DNA of 64,000 bases from Actinomadura parmotrematis (GTDB lineage Bacteria; Actinomycetota; Actinomycetes; Streptosporangiales; Streptosporangiaceae). The DNA is taken from positions 124,001-188,000 of the forward strand of contig NZ_JAIBOA010000016.1 of the NCBI RefSeq assembly GCF_019458805.1. Reading direction: 5' to 3'. Under the pieces are notes generated by a model. It saw only the letters and a list, made by a program, of their open reading frames with translations. It was not told the DNA's origin and ran no database searches. Below are positions 34,217 through 43,088 of the stretch, piece by piece. Each line of letters begins with the position of its first letter. Position 1 is the stretch's first letter. The position numbers and the translations under genes are program-made.

Positions 34217-37200
34217 TCAGTCCTCGTGCAGCAGCGCCAGCACCGCGCCGACCGGCAGGGCCGCGCCGCGCGCCCGCGCCTCCTCGAACGCCGCGTCCCC
34301 GAGCGCCGCGCGCACCTCGGCGGTCACCCGGGCGGTGTCGGGGTCGCGGCCCATCGGGGTGCCGCGGAGCTGGACGGCGCCGCCGAGCAGCAGCGCGGCG
34401 CGCTCGGCGGCGCCGTCCAGCAGCGCGTCGGCGGCTAGGCCGATCGCGGCGGCCGAACGGTGCTCGAACACCGGGTGGTCGCGGGACGTCGCGAGGGCCT
34501 CGCGGTAGCGGCGCCGGGCCTCGGCCCGGTCGCCCTCGGCGGCGGCGACCCAGCCGAGGCCGGTGAGCGCGGCCGCCCGCATCGACTCGGCGAGGAACCG
34601 CTCGGTGTCGGCGTCGGCGAGCGCGGTCGCGTAGAGCCGCCGCGCCGTCGCGAGGTCGCCCTCCAGCCGGGCGATGGTGGCGAGCCCGACGTGCCCGCCG
34701 GAGATCTTGTCGGGGGCGCCGGCGCGGCGGGCGTGCGCGATGGCCGTCGCGTACTCGGCGCGGGCGGCCTCGAGCTCGCCCGCCCGGACGAGGACCTCGG
34801 CGCGGCGGCTGCGCAGGTCGGCCTGGTCCTCCTGCGCGCCGAGCTCGGTGGCGAGCGCGAGCGCCTCGTCGAGCAGGCGGAGGGCGCGCTCGTGCTCGCC
34901 GCGCCAGTCGGCGACCTGCGCGAGCGGGTCCAGGGAGTTGGCGATGCCCCAGCGGTCGCCGAGCGCGCGGAACCCGGTGAGGGCGGTCTCGCACGCGGCC
35001 GCGGCGGCGTCCAGGTCGCCGCGGAACTGGGCGAGGAACCCGTAGCTCATCTCCATCACCGCCTGCGACCAGGGGTCCTGCCCGATCTGCTCCATGAACG
35101 CCTCGGGGTCGGTGCGCTCGGGACCGGCGGCGAGCGCCCACAGCACCATCGCCGACGGGTGGCGCAGCCGCCGCCCGAGGTTGTTGCCGAGCTCGGTGGC
35201 GCGGTCGAGCCAGGCGGCCGCGCGGGCGCCGGGGGACCGGCCCGACAGCGCGTTGGCGACGCACATGACGTACTCCTCCTCCAGCCCCTCCGGCGGGTCG
35301 AGGTCGACGGCCTCCATCAGCCGGACCGACAGCTCGGCGCCCTCGGTGCGCCCGCGCAGCCACCAGTACCAGGACAGGACGGCGACGAGGCGCAGCGCGA
35401 GCGCGGCGTCGAACCCGATCGCGCGGCGCAGCGCGGTGTGCAGGTCGGCGTGGTCGGCGGCGAGGAGCGCCAGCGCGTCGAGCTGGTCCCCGGCGCGCAG
35501 CCGCGGGTCGGCGTCCGCGGCGACCTCCAGGAAGTGCTCCGCGTGCCGCCGCTCTAGGGCGGCGAGCTCCCCGGACTCCTCCAGCCGCTCGGCGCAGAAC
35601 GCGCGGATCGTCTCCAGCATCCGGAAGCGGACGCCGTCGGTGTGCAGCAGCGACTTGTCGGCGAGCTCCAGGACGAGGTCGTCGGCGCCGCACACCCGCT
35701 CGGCCGCCTCCAGCGTGAACCCGCCGGCGAAGACGGTGAGGCGCCGGGCGAGGGCGCGCTCGTCCTCGTCCAGCAGGTCCCAGCTCCACTCGACGACGGC
35801 GCGGAGCGTCCGGTGGCGCGGCAGGGCGGTGCGGTCGCCGCGCGACAGCAGCCGGAACCGGTCGTCCAGCCGCGCCGCGACCTGCCCGACCGGCAGCGAC
35901 CGCAGGCGCGCGGCGGCCAGCTCGATCGCCAGCGGCAGCCCGTCCAGCGCCGCGCAGATGCGCCGCACGTCGGCGGCGACGGCGGCGTCCACGGCGAACC
36001 CGGGACGGACCGCCGCCGCCCGGTCGGCGAACAGGCGGACGGCGGGGGAGGCGAGCAGCTCGCCAGGCTCCACCGCCCCCTCGGGGGGCAGCGCGAGCGG
36101 CGGCAGCGGCCGCAGCGCCTCGCCGGTGATGCCGAGCGCCTCGCGGCTGGTGGCGAGGATCCGCAGCCGGGGGCAGCCGGTCAGCAGCCGCCGCACCAGC
36201 CGCGCGACGGCCTCGATCACGTGCTCGCAGTTGTCCACCACCAGCAGCAGCGCCCGGCCCTCCAGGGCCGTGACGAGCCGTTCCTCGACGCCGGGCCCGG
36301 CGTCGCCCGGCCCGTGCCGCACCGACGTGTCGCGCAGCCCGACCGCGTCCGCGACGGCCCGCGCCACGTCCGCCGCGTCCCGGACGGCGGCGAGCTCGGC
36401 CATGCGGACCTCGCCGGCCTCGCGCGCCGCGGCCTCGACCGCCAGGCGCGTCTTGCCGGTCCCGCCGGGCCCGAGCAGCGTCACCAGCCGGCTCTCGCCG
36501 AGCATCGCGCCGAGCCGCCGCAGCTCGTCCTCGCGCCCGACGAAGCTGGTCAGCGGCGCCGGCAGCCGGTTCTCGGCGGCCGCCTTCGGCGCGCCGACGT
36601 CGCCCCGCAGGATCGCCAGGTGCACCTCGGCGAGCTCGGCCGACGGGTCGGCGCCGAGCTCGTCGGCCAGCACCCGCCGCGCGTCCTCGAACACCTCCAG
36701 CGCCTCGGCCTGCCGTCCGGCCGCGCACAGCGCCCGCATCAGCAGCCCCCGCGCCCGCTCGCGCAGCGGATGCTCGGCGACCAGCCCCTGCAACCGCGCC
36801 ACGACCTCGCCCGGCCGGTCCAGGGACGCCTCGGCCCAGTCCTCCACGACCGCGACCCGCAACTCCTCCAACCGCCGCGCCTGCCCCTCGGCGAACGGGA
36901 CGTCGGCCAGCGCCGCCCCCCGCCACAACCCGAGCGCTTCCTCGAACAGCTCCCCGGCCCGCCGCGCCTGCCCGGCATCCAGGGCGCGCCGCCCCTCCTG
37001 CGCCAGCCGCTCGAACCGGTGCGCGTCCACCGCGTCGCGGTCCAGGACCAGCCGGTACCCGGCCGCCTGCCCCTCCACCAGCGACGCGTCCCCGAGCCCC
37101 CGCCGCAGCCGCGACACCTGCGACTGCAACGCGTTGGCGGCGCCCGCGGGCGGCTCCTCCCCGTACAGCCCGTCGATCAGCCGCTCGTTGGTCACCAGCC

Positions 37201-37312
37201 GCCCGGCGTCCAGCGCCAGCAGCGCCAGCAGCGCCCGCACCCGGGGCCCGCCCACGCTGATGGCCCCGTCCCCGCCCCAGACCTCGACCGGCCCCAGAAT
37301 CCCGACGCGCAT
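34217..37312 (-). CDS. AfsR/SARP-type BTAD transcriptional regulator
   Basis: 1031-aa regulator. It has an OmpR-like winged helix at residues 1-92 (RVGILGPVEVWGGDGAISVG), a BTAD domain at 95-240 (DAHRFERLAQEGRRALDAGQ), an NB-ARC ATPase with Walker A GPGGTGKT (281-288) and LLVVDNCEHVIEA, then tetratricopeptide-like repeats to the C-terminus. The start is the ATG at 37312. Proteins of this architecture activate secondary-metabolite or export genes, and the adjacent MFS transporter is the obvious target. No biosynthetic gene set sits next to it. Confidence 0.87.
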   Translation of the reverse strand: MRVGILGPVEVWGGDGAISVGGPRVRALLALLALDAGRLVTNERLIDGLYGEEPPAGAANALQSQVSRLRRGLGDASLVEGQAAGYRLVLDRDAVDAHRFERLAQEGRRALDAGQARRAGELFEEALGLWRGAALADVPFAEGQARRLEELRVAVVEDWAEASLDRPGEVVARLQGLVAEHPLRERARGLLMRALCAAGRQAEALEVFEDARRVLADELGADPSAELAEVHLAILRGDVGAPKAAAENRLPAPLTSFVGREDELRRLGAMLGESRLVTLLGPGGTGKTRLAVEAAAREAGEVRMAELAAVRDAADVARAVADAVGLRDTSVRHGPGDAGPGVEERLVTALEGRALLLVVDNCEHVIEAVARLVRRLLTGCPRLRILATSREALGITGEALRPLPPLALPPEGAVEPGELLASPAVRLFADRAAAVRPGFAVDAAVAADVRRICAALDGLPLAIELAAARLRSLPVGQVAARLDDRFRLLSRGDRTALPRHRTLRAVVEWSWDLLDEDERALARRLTVFAGGFTLEAAERVCGADDLVLELADKSLLHTDGVRFRMLETIRAFCAERLEESGELAALERRHAEHFLEVAADADPRLRAGDQLDALALLAADHADLHTALRRAIGFDAALALRLVAVLSWYWWLRGRTEGAELSVRLMEAVDLDPPEGLEEEYVMCVANALSGRSPGARAAAWLDRATELGNNLGRRLRHPSAMVLWALAAGPERTDPEAFMEQIGQDPWSQAVMEMSYGFLAQFRGDLDAAAAACETALTGFRALGDRWGIANSLDPLAQVADWRGEHERALRLLDEALALATELGAQEDQADLRSRRAEVLVRAGELEAARAEYATAIAHARRAGAPDKISGGHVGLATIARLEGDLATARRLYATALADADTERFLAESMRAAALTGLGWVAAAEGDRAEARRRYREALATSRDHPVFEHRSAAAIGLAADALLDGAAERAALLLGGAVQLRGTPMGRDPDTARVTAEVRAALGDAAFEEARARGAALPVGAVLALLHED

Positions 37313-37346
37313 GCCCGGATTCTCCCGCACGTTCCGACCGGACGGC

Positions 37347-38522
37347 TCAGCGTTCGCCGTCGGGGTCCAGCGGGTCGTAGGAGCGGTCGACCACGACGAA
37401 CAGGACGCGGGCCTCGGGGTGGCCGAGCACGGCCGCCTCCACCAGGTGCATGCGGGCCTCGCCGACGCGGCCGCGGGCCAGCAGCATGAGCGCGAGCCCG
37501 TACATGGCCGGGGCGTGCCCGACGCGGGCGGCGGCCCGGTAGTAGCTCTCGGCGCCGATGACGCCGTACCGCCCGGACCGGTACCGGTGGGCGATGCGCG
37601 AGTACCCGGGGAGCGCCAGCTTGTAGCCGATCGTCGCGGCGAGCTCGCGGCGCTGGCCGGGCGGGGCGTCCAGCAGCATCTGGGCGACCAGGTCCCGGCC
37701 GGCGGCGGCCTTCTCCAGCCACGCCCCGGCCTCGCTGGGCCGGTCGTGGCACAGCAGGAGCAGCCCGAGGCGGCCCGCCGCGTCGTGGTCGCCCTGCTCG
37801 GCGGCGCCCAGCAGGTCCACCCCGTGCGAACCGAACATGGTGCGGTAGCGCTGCGCCGTCAGCGGCTCCAGCCAGCCGGCGATCTTGTCGTCCTCCCAGA
37901 GGACGCCCGCGTGCAGCGCGCCGAGGCCGTCGCCGCCTTCGCCGCCGTCGGCGTCCCCGCCGGACTCGGACGCGGGCGGTGGCGCGCCCGCCGCGCCGCC
38001 GGGCAGCGCCTGCGGCCCCGTCGTCGCCACCGCGTAGGCGGCCGCCGGCGCGGACCCCACCAGCGGCGGGCCGCGGTGCGCGGCGCGGTCGCCGCCGGGG
38101 GCGGGCTCCTCGTCGGCGGCCGCGTCCTCGGCCGCGCCGCCGCCGACGCGTCCCGGCGCACCCCTGCCCCGGGACGCGTCGGCGGCGAGGTGGGCGGTGT
38201 AGCGGTCCGCCCACTCGGTCAGGACCGCGTGGTCGGGCGGCGGGCCGAGGCCCTGGCGGGCGCGGTGCTCGTGGCAGGCGGCGACGAAGCTGAGCACCCA
38301 GGGCAGGGAGGGCCAGGAGGCGCGCCGGCCGGCCAGCCGGTCGCTGAGCCCGGTGAGCGAGAGGGGTTGCAACTGCACCTGCCGCGCGACCGGCTGTTTC
38401 AGCACCCGTTCGGAGGCCCGGACCATATCTCGGAGGCCGGGCCGGCCGCACCGCACGCGCAGGTCCCCCAGCTCGTCCATGATCGCGCCCAGCGGCGTGC
38501 CGTCCGAAGGCTCGATGGTCAT
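37347..38522 (-). CDS. HTH - Sel1/TPR repeat protein
   Basis: About 391-aa protein. The N-terminal 110 residues look like a divergent helix-turn-helix of the type seen in actinomycete signalling proteins (LTGLSDRLAGRRASWPSLPW). An alanine-, glycine- and proline-rich linker follows (about residues 130-210), and the C-terminal half carries Sel1/TPR-like helices (RSGRYGVIGAESYYRAAARV, APAMYGLALMLLARGRVGEA). I chose the ATG at 38522; an in-frame ATG six codons earlier (38540) is an alternative. Function is unknown. The divergent 372-bp upstream region contains repeat motifs. Confidence 0.68.
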   Translation of the reverse strand: MTIEPSDGTPLGAIMDELGDLRVRCGRPGLRDMVRASERVLKQPVARQVQLQPLSLTGLSDRLAGRRASWPSLPWVLSFVAACHEHRARQGLGPPPDHAVLTEWADRYTAHLAADASRGRGAPGRVGGGAAEDAAADEEPAPGGDRAAHRGPPLVGSAPAAAYAVATTGPQALPGGAAGAPPPASESGGDADGGEGGDGLGALHAGVLWEDDKIAGWLEPLTAQRYRTMFGSHGVDLLGAAEQGDHDAAGRLGLLLLCHDRPSEAGAWLEKAAAGRDLVAQMLLDAPPGQRRELAATIGYKLALPGYSRIAHRYRSGRYGVIGAESYYRAAARVGHAPAMYGLALMLLARGRVGEARMHLVEAAVLGHPEARVLFVVVDRSYDPLDPDGER

Positions 38523-38894
38523 AGCGTCGCCTGTCTCCATTCTCCGCCGCGGCGGGCGAACGGTTGTCCGTTCACGGAGGAACGCTCTCACCCGGGAGAT
38601 CCACCCGGGGGGCGAAATGTGGAATTCGCGGTGTTCTGTTTTGTTCCGCCCCAGGTCAGCGCTCTGCCCGGAGCCGTGCGGCAGCGTCACGGGACGCAGG
38701 GGGGAACGGCTGGAATGGGGTTCCAATTCGACCGCCGGAAATGCCGCCCGCCGCCCGCGCGTGCGGGCTCCGGCCGGGCACGGCGTTCCGGGATGTTCCG
38801 ATCCGTTCCGATGGCCCGTTATGCCGGACGCCGCCGGCCGGGGGCTGCCTTACTGGTCCCGTCCGCATCATCGGTCCACGGGAGTCACTCTTCC
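38523..38894. promoter_or_regulatory. 372-bp divergent intergenic region with phased repeats
   Basis: No gene is seen. It contains an inverted repeat GAACGGTTGTCCGTTC at 38558-38573, close to the HTH-Sel1 start. It also has GGAATGGGGTTCC near 38711 and three copies of GTTCCG exactly 10 bp apart (38785, 38795, 38805). The 10-bp phasing puts the three copies on one DNA face. These are likely binding sites for one or more regulators of the two divergent genes; the regulator is unknown. Confidence 0.5.
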
Positions 38895-39113
38895 ATGTCG
38901 ATTGCCACATTTGACACGATCCGTCGACTTTCGTCGCAGCGAGCGCGGCAGGCGCCCCGCGACGGCGACGAGCACCTGGTGCACCTGCTCATGGCGCACT
39001 GGGCGCTGCACACCGGCAGGCCGCTGCCCGCCAAGAGCTCCTCGGCCATGACCGAGGACGAGCTGCTGGACTTCTGGGCCGACCCGGTCCTGGCGGGACC
39101 GGCCTCCACCTGA
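38895..39113 (+). CDS. Small hypothetical protein
   Basis: 72-aa hydrophilic protein with a central helix-prone stretch (HLVHLLMAHWALHTGRPLPA) and an acidic end (TEDELLDFWADP). No family recognised and no signal peptide. The ATG at 38895 follows GGGAG about 11 nt upstream. It lies 44 nt before the nucleotide-cyclase-like gene on the same strand, so the two are probably co-transcribed. Codon bias matches real genes. Confidence 0.6.
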   Translation: MSIATFDTIRRLSSQRARQAPRDGDEHLVHLLMAHWALHTGRPLPAKSSSAMTEDELLDFWADPVLAGPAST

Positions 39114-39157
39114 CCGCCCCGCGGCACCGCCCGCATCCGACCACCGAGGAACCCCCG

Positions 39158-39844
39158 ATGATCGACGACCGCGCCGCCCCCGGCGGCACCGACGGCGACG
39201 ACCCCCGCCCCCGCCCGCCCGCCGGCCCCGCCCCCGCGCGCCTGGACCCCGGCCCCTACGGCCCCTGGGCGCGCCACACCCTCCTCGCCACCGACATCGT
39301 CGGCTTCGGCGCCCGCCACCGCGACGACCGGATCGCCCTGCACCTGCGCCGCGCCATGTACACGGCGCTGGCCGAAGCCCTGGCCATGACGGGCCTGATC
39401 CTGGCCGACTGCCACCACGAGGACCGGGGCGACGGCGCGCTCGTCGTCGCGCCCGCCGCCTGGCCGGCGGCCCTGCTGCTCGACCCGCTCGCCCACCACC
39501 TGACCGCGAGCCTGCGCGCCCTCAACGCCCTCGCCGGCGACGCCGCGCGCCTGCGCCTCCGCGTGGCCGTCCACGCCGGCCTCGTGCAGCGCGACCAGCA
39601 CGGCCTGGCCGGCCGCGCCCTGGTCGACCTCTTCCGCCTCCTGGAGGCCCCGGCCTTCAAGGAGGCGATCGCCGCGTCCCCGGCGGACCTCGGCGTCGCG
39701 GTGTCCGACGAGTTCTACACCGAGACCGTCCGCAGCGGCCTGGTCAACCGCGCCGCCTACAGCCCGCTGCCGGTCGTCCTTAAGGAGGCCCGCGCCACCG
39801 CCCGCGTCTGGTTCCCGCCCCGCTACGGCCCCGGGCGGCGGTGA
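39158..39844 (+). CDS. Class III nucleotide-cyclase-like domain protein
   Basis: 228-aa protein. After a disordered, proline-rich 35 residues comes a cyclase homology domain with both metal-binding aspartates (TDIVGFG, Asp46; RGDGALVV, Asp92). The later VNxxxR element is replaced by VDLFRL, so the usual transition-state Asn is Asp. It may be an active cyclase with altered specificity or a degenerate sensor domain. It is paired with a 72-aa protein upstream; the LEH-like gene lies 62 nt downstream. Confidence 0.65.
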   Translation: MIDDRAAPGGTDGDDPRPRPPAGPAPARLDPGPYGPWARHTLLATDIVGFGARHRDDRIALHLRRAMYTALAEALAMTGLILADCHHEDRGDGALVVAPAAWPAALLLDPLAHHLTASLRALNALAGDAARLRLRVAVHAGLVQRDQHGLAGRALVDLFRLLEAPAFKEAIAASPADLGVAVSDEFYTETVRSGLVNRAAYSPLPVVLKEARATARVWFPPRYGPGRR

Positions 39845-39906
39845 CGGGAGCGGGCGGGCCTGCCAGGGTAGGAGCGGATCACCGCTCACGCGCCCCGGAG
39901 GCCCGC

Positions 39907-40341
39907 ATGACCGAGATCGAGACCGTCACCGCGTTCCTGTCCGCCCTGGAGGACCTCGACGTCGACCGCGCCCTGGCGCTCTGCTCCCCGGACATCGTCT
40001 ACCAGAACGTCCCGCTGCCGCCCGCCCGCGGCATCAAGGCGTTCGAGCGCCAGATGCGCGGCATGGCCCGCTATGGCACCGGCTTCGAGGCCCGCCTCCA
40101 CAACATCGCCGCCACCGCCTCCGGCACCGTCCTCACCGAGCGCACCGACGTCCTGGAAAAGGGCGCCTGGCGCGCCGAGTTCTGGGTCTGCGGCACCTTC
40201 GAGCTGCGCGACGGCAAGATCACCCTCTGGCGGGACTACTTCGACTGGCCCACCTTCCTCGCCGCCTCAGCCAAGGGCCTCGCCACCGCCGCCCTCACCT
40301 CCCTCCGCAAGACCCGCACCCGCCCCGCCGCCCGCCGCTGA
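39907..40341 (+). CDS. Limonene-1,2-epoxide hydrolase-like (SnoaL-fold) protein
   Basis: 144-aa single-domain protein with the LEH pattern: TAFLSALEDLDVDRALALCS, NVPLPPARGIKAFERQM and FELRDGKITLWRDYFDW. The family hydrolyses epoxides or has related cone-fold functions. The ATG follows GGAGG with 6-nt spacing. Substrate cannot be predicted. The stop lies inside the arm of a hairpin shared with the convergent HelD-like gene. Confidence 0.83.
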   Translation: MTEIETVTAFLSALEDLDVDRALALCSPDIVYQNVPLPPARGIKAFERQMRGMARYGTGFEARLHNIAATASGTVLTERTDVLEKGAWRAEFWVCGTFELRDGKITLWRDYFDWPTFLAASAKGLATAALTSLRKTRTRPAARR

Positions 40342-40380
40342 GCGGTCGGCGCCGGCTCTCCGCCGCCCGCTCAGCGGCGG
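40332..40380. terminator. Bidirectional hairpin between LEH and HelD genes
   Basis: Perfect 14-bp inverted repeat (arm CCGCCGCTGAGCGG at 40332-40345 and its complement at 40367-40380) with a 21-nt loop. Both convergent stop codons lie in the arms. It is the likely terminator for both genes. Confidence 0.75.
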
Positions 40381-42998
40381 TCGCCGGGCGCGGCGCGGCC
40401 GAGAGCGAGGGGGACGCGGTTGCCGCGCCAGTGCCCGTCCTCCAGCCAGAGGACGTTGACGCCGAACGCCTCGTCCAGCGTCTCGGCCGCCCAGTCCTCG
40501 ACCGGTTCGCCGGGCAGCACGACGAAGCGGTGGTCGGCGGTCTCGCCCTCGGCGTGCGCGGCCTCCATGAGGCGCAGCACCGCCTCGCGCAGGTCGAGGT
40601 AGGCGCGCCGGTCCTCGCCGAGCACCTCGTACAGCACCGTGCCGGCGGGGCCGTCGCAGACGGCGTCGACGACGGGGGTGGAGGTGGGGGCGAGCCCGGC
40701 GCTGAACAGGTCGCTGAGCAGGCGGTGCCGCAGGTGCTCGTGGATGTTGCACCGCCGCTCGTCGCGGACGCTGCCCTCCAGCGCCGCGACGAAGCGGTCG
40801 AAGCCCTCCGCCGGCGCGCCGGCGGCCCCGCCCGTACCGGGCCGGTCCGTGCTGGTGTCGGTCATGTCCTCTTCCTGCGATCGTTCGGTCCGCTCGCCGT
40901 CCTCGTCCGGCCCGACGGGGATCGGGGCGCCGTGCACGACGGTCAGGGACTGGGTGCAGCGCGTCAGCGCGACGTACAGCCCGCCGGCCCCGGCGGGCTC
41001 CTGCGCGGCGATCTCGGCGGGCTCGGCGAGCACGACGTGGTCGAACTCCAGTCCCTTGGCCTGTGCGGCGGTGAGCACGTGGACGCCCGCCGGCGCGCCC
41101 GTCCGCAGCGCGGACCGCCGCCGGTCGGGAACGATCAGCGCGACGGAGCGGTCCGCGCCGTCGGCCGCGGCGCGCACCGCTCGGGCGGCGTCCAGCGCGG
41201 CGGCGTCCACCTCGGCGCCGTCGACGGGCACCAGCGACAGGGCGCCGTCGACCGGCCGGACCGAACGGGGGAAGGCGGTGCCGGGGGCGAGGCGCCGGGC
41301 CAGCGGTTCGGCGAACTCCATCACCTGCTGCGGCACGCGGTAACCGACGTCGAGTTCGGCGAGGTGGCGCTCGGCGCCGGGGCCGAGCAGCGCGGCGAGC
41401 TCGTCCCAGCCGGCGTAGCGGTGCGGGCCGGTCGCCTGGGCGAGGTCGCCGAGCACAGTCATCGAGCCGGTCGGGCAGCGCCGGGCGAGGGAGCGGGCCT
41501 GCATGGGGGTGAGGTCCTGCGCCTCGTCGACCACCAGGTGCGGGTAGCGGCGAGGGCCCTCGCCGGAGATGAGGACGCGCAGCTCCTCCAGGCAGACGAG
41601 GTCGGCGAGTGTCCAGGGCTCCTGCTCCAGGCGGGCGGCCCGCCCCCGCAGGATCGCGGCCTGCTCGGCGCCGTCCAGGATGCCCTGCGCGGCCTTGTGC
41701 AGCAGGACGGGATCGGTGAGCAGGTCGCGCAGCACCCGCTCGGCGGTGAGCTTCGGCCATAGCCGGCCGACGAGCCGCGTTACGTGGGCGTGCCGAGCGA
41801 TCCGCTCGGGCAGCGTCCTGTCCTGCCGTCCCTGGTGCTGGAGCCCGTACCGCTCCACGAGCAGTTCCACGAGCGCGTCGGCGAACCGCGCCCGCCGCGC
41901 CTCGTAGGTGGGCGCGTCCCGGTGGGCGTCGGCCAGCGCCTTGAGCTCGTCGAGGGAGGCCGACAGGTGGGTGCCCTCGAAGGCGGCGACGAAGCCGCCG
42001 TGCGCCGCGCGGCGGGCGAGCACGCCGCGCCCGCTCTGCGCGTCGAGGGCGTTGCGCAGCACCGCCGCCATGCGCAGGTCGGCCTTCACGGCGCGGGCGG
42101 CGGGCGCGTCGGTGCCCTTGGCGCCGTCCACCGCGGTGCGCCGCCCGGTCCGGGCCGCGTCGGCCGCCGTGCCGGCGCCGGGCCGCTCCCAGAGCAGGTC
42201 CAGCGCGACCATGCGCACGTCGTGGGTGCCGAGCTGCGGGAGGACGCCGCGCACGTGCTCCAGGAAGCCGCGGTGCGGCCCGACGACGAGGACCTCGCCC
42301 GGCTTGAACAGCTTGTTGAACAGCAGCCAGGACACCCGGTGCAGGCCGACGGCGGTCTTGCCGGTGCCGGGTCCGCCCTGCACCACCAGCAGGCCCGCGC
42401 GCTCGTCGGCGACGAGTGCGAGCTGCTCGCGCTGGATCGTCTCGACGATGTCGCGCATGCGGCCGTCGCGCGCCCGCCCGAGCTCGTCCAGCAGCAGGTC
42501 GCGCAGCTCCCGCACGGTGTCGCGGGTCGGCGGCGGCGCCGTCGCGGCCGGCACGCCGTTCCGCAGCGGCCGCACCAGGACGTCCCGGTATCCCCGCACT
42601 TTGGGGCCCTTGCAGGTCAGGTCGCGGCGCAGCATGACCTCACCGGGGTCCTCGGGGCGGGCGAGCAGCCACCGGGTGGCCTGGCGGGTCTGCCAGTTGG
42701 CCACCACCAGGTCGTGCTCGTCGTCGAACACCGAGGCGCGCCCGATGTAGCAGGTGCGGACGCGGCCCTCGTCCAGCGCGTCGATGCGATGCATGACGAG
42801 GGAGGCGCCCGCGAGGGCGTCCTCGGTGCGCAGCTCGGGCGGGAGGGTGGGGATGAAGGCGGTTCCGGCGTGGGCGTCGGTGCGCTCGTCGCGGCGGGCC
42901 CGCTGCGCGCGGTTCTCGCGCAGCGGGCGCTCGTAGCACTCGTAGGCGTGGTCGACCGCGCGCTGCTCGGCGGCGATGATGGCGGCCCGGTCGGGCAC
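40371..42998 (-). CDS. HelD-like superfamily 1 helicase with C-terminal extra domain
   Basis: 875-aa UvrD/Rep-type helicase. Residues 10-200 form the coiled N-terminal arm of HelD, Walker A GGPGTGKT lies at 208-215, Walker B at LVVDEAQDLTPMQA, and the C-terminal helicase part at AKGLEFDHVVLAEP and YVALTRCTQSL. HelD proteins free stalled RNA polymerase from DNA. Residues 712-875 form an extra domain not usual in HelD (TVLYEVLGEDRRAYLDLREA, HRFVVLPGEPVEDW). An internal ATG at 40865 with a strong AGGAAGAGG site could produce this domain on its own. Confidence 0.82.
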   Translation of the reverse strand: MPDRAAIIAAEQRAVDHAYECYERPLRENRAQRARRDERTDAHAGTAFIPTLPPELRTEDALAGASLVMHRIDALDEGRVRTCYIGRASVFDDEHDLVVANWQTRQATRWLLARPEDPGEVMLRRDLTCKGPKVRGYRDVLVRPLRNGVPAATAPPPTRDTVRELRDLLLDELGRARDGRMRDIVETIQREQLALVADERAGLLVVQGGPGTGKTAVGLHRVSWLLFNKLFKPGEVLVVGPHRGFLEHVRGVLPQLGTHDVRMVALDLLWERPGAGTAADAARTGRRTAVDGAKGTDAPAARAVKADLRMAAVLRNALDAQSGRGVLARRAAHGGFVAAFEGTHLSASLDELKALADAHRDAPTYEARRARFADALVELLVERYGLQHQGRQDRTLPERIARHAHVTRLVGRLWPKLTAERVLRDLLTDPVLLHKAAQGILDGAEQAAILRGRAARLEQEPWTLADLVCLEELRVLISGEGPRRYPHLVVDEAQDLTPMQARSLARRCPTGSMTVLGDLAQATGPHRYAGWDELAALLGPGAERHLAELDVGYRVPQQVMEFAEPLARRLAPGTAFPRSVRPVDGALSLVPVDGAEVDAAALDAARAVRAAADGADRSVALIVPDRRRSALRTGAPAGVHVLTAAQAKGLEFDHVVLAEPAEIAAQEPAGAGGLYVALTRCTQSLTVVHGAPIPVGPDEDGERTERSQEEDMTDTSTDRPGTGGAAGAPAEGFDRFVAALEGSVRDERRCNIHEHLRHRLLSDLFSAGLAPTSTPVVDAVCDGPAGTVLYEVLGEDRRAYLDLREAVLRLMEAAHAEGETADHRFVVLPGEPVEDWAAETLDEAFGVNVLWLEDGHWRGNRVPLALGRAAPGDRR

Positions 42999-43088
42999 CT
43001 GGCTGCTCCCTTCGACGTCCTCCGGGCGCGGCCGGAGAGAGGGCGTTGATCATTCGACGCCGGTGGGCGACCGCCGGTTTACCGGCGG

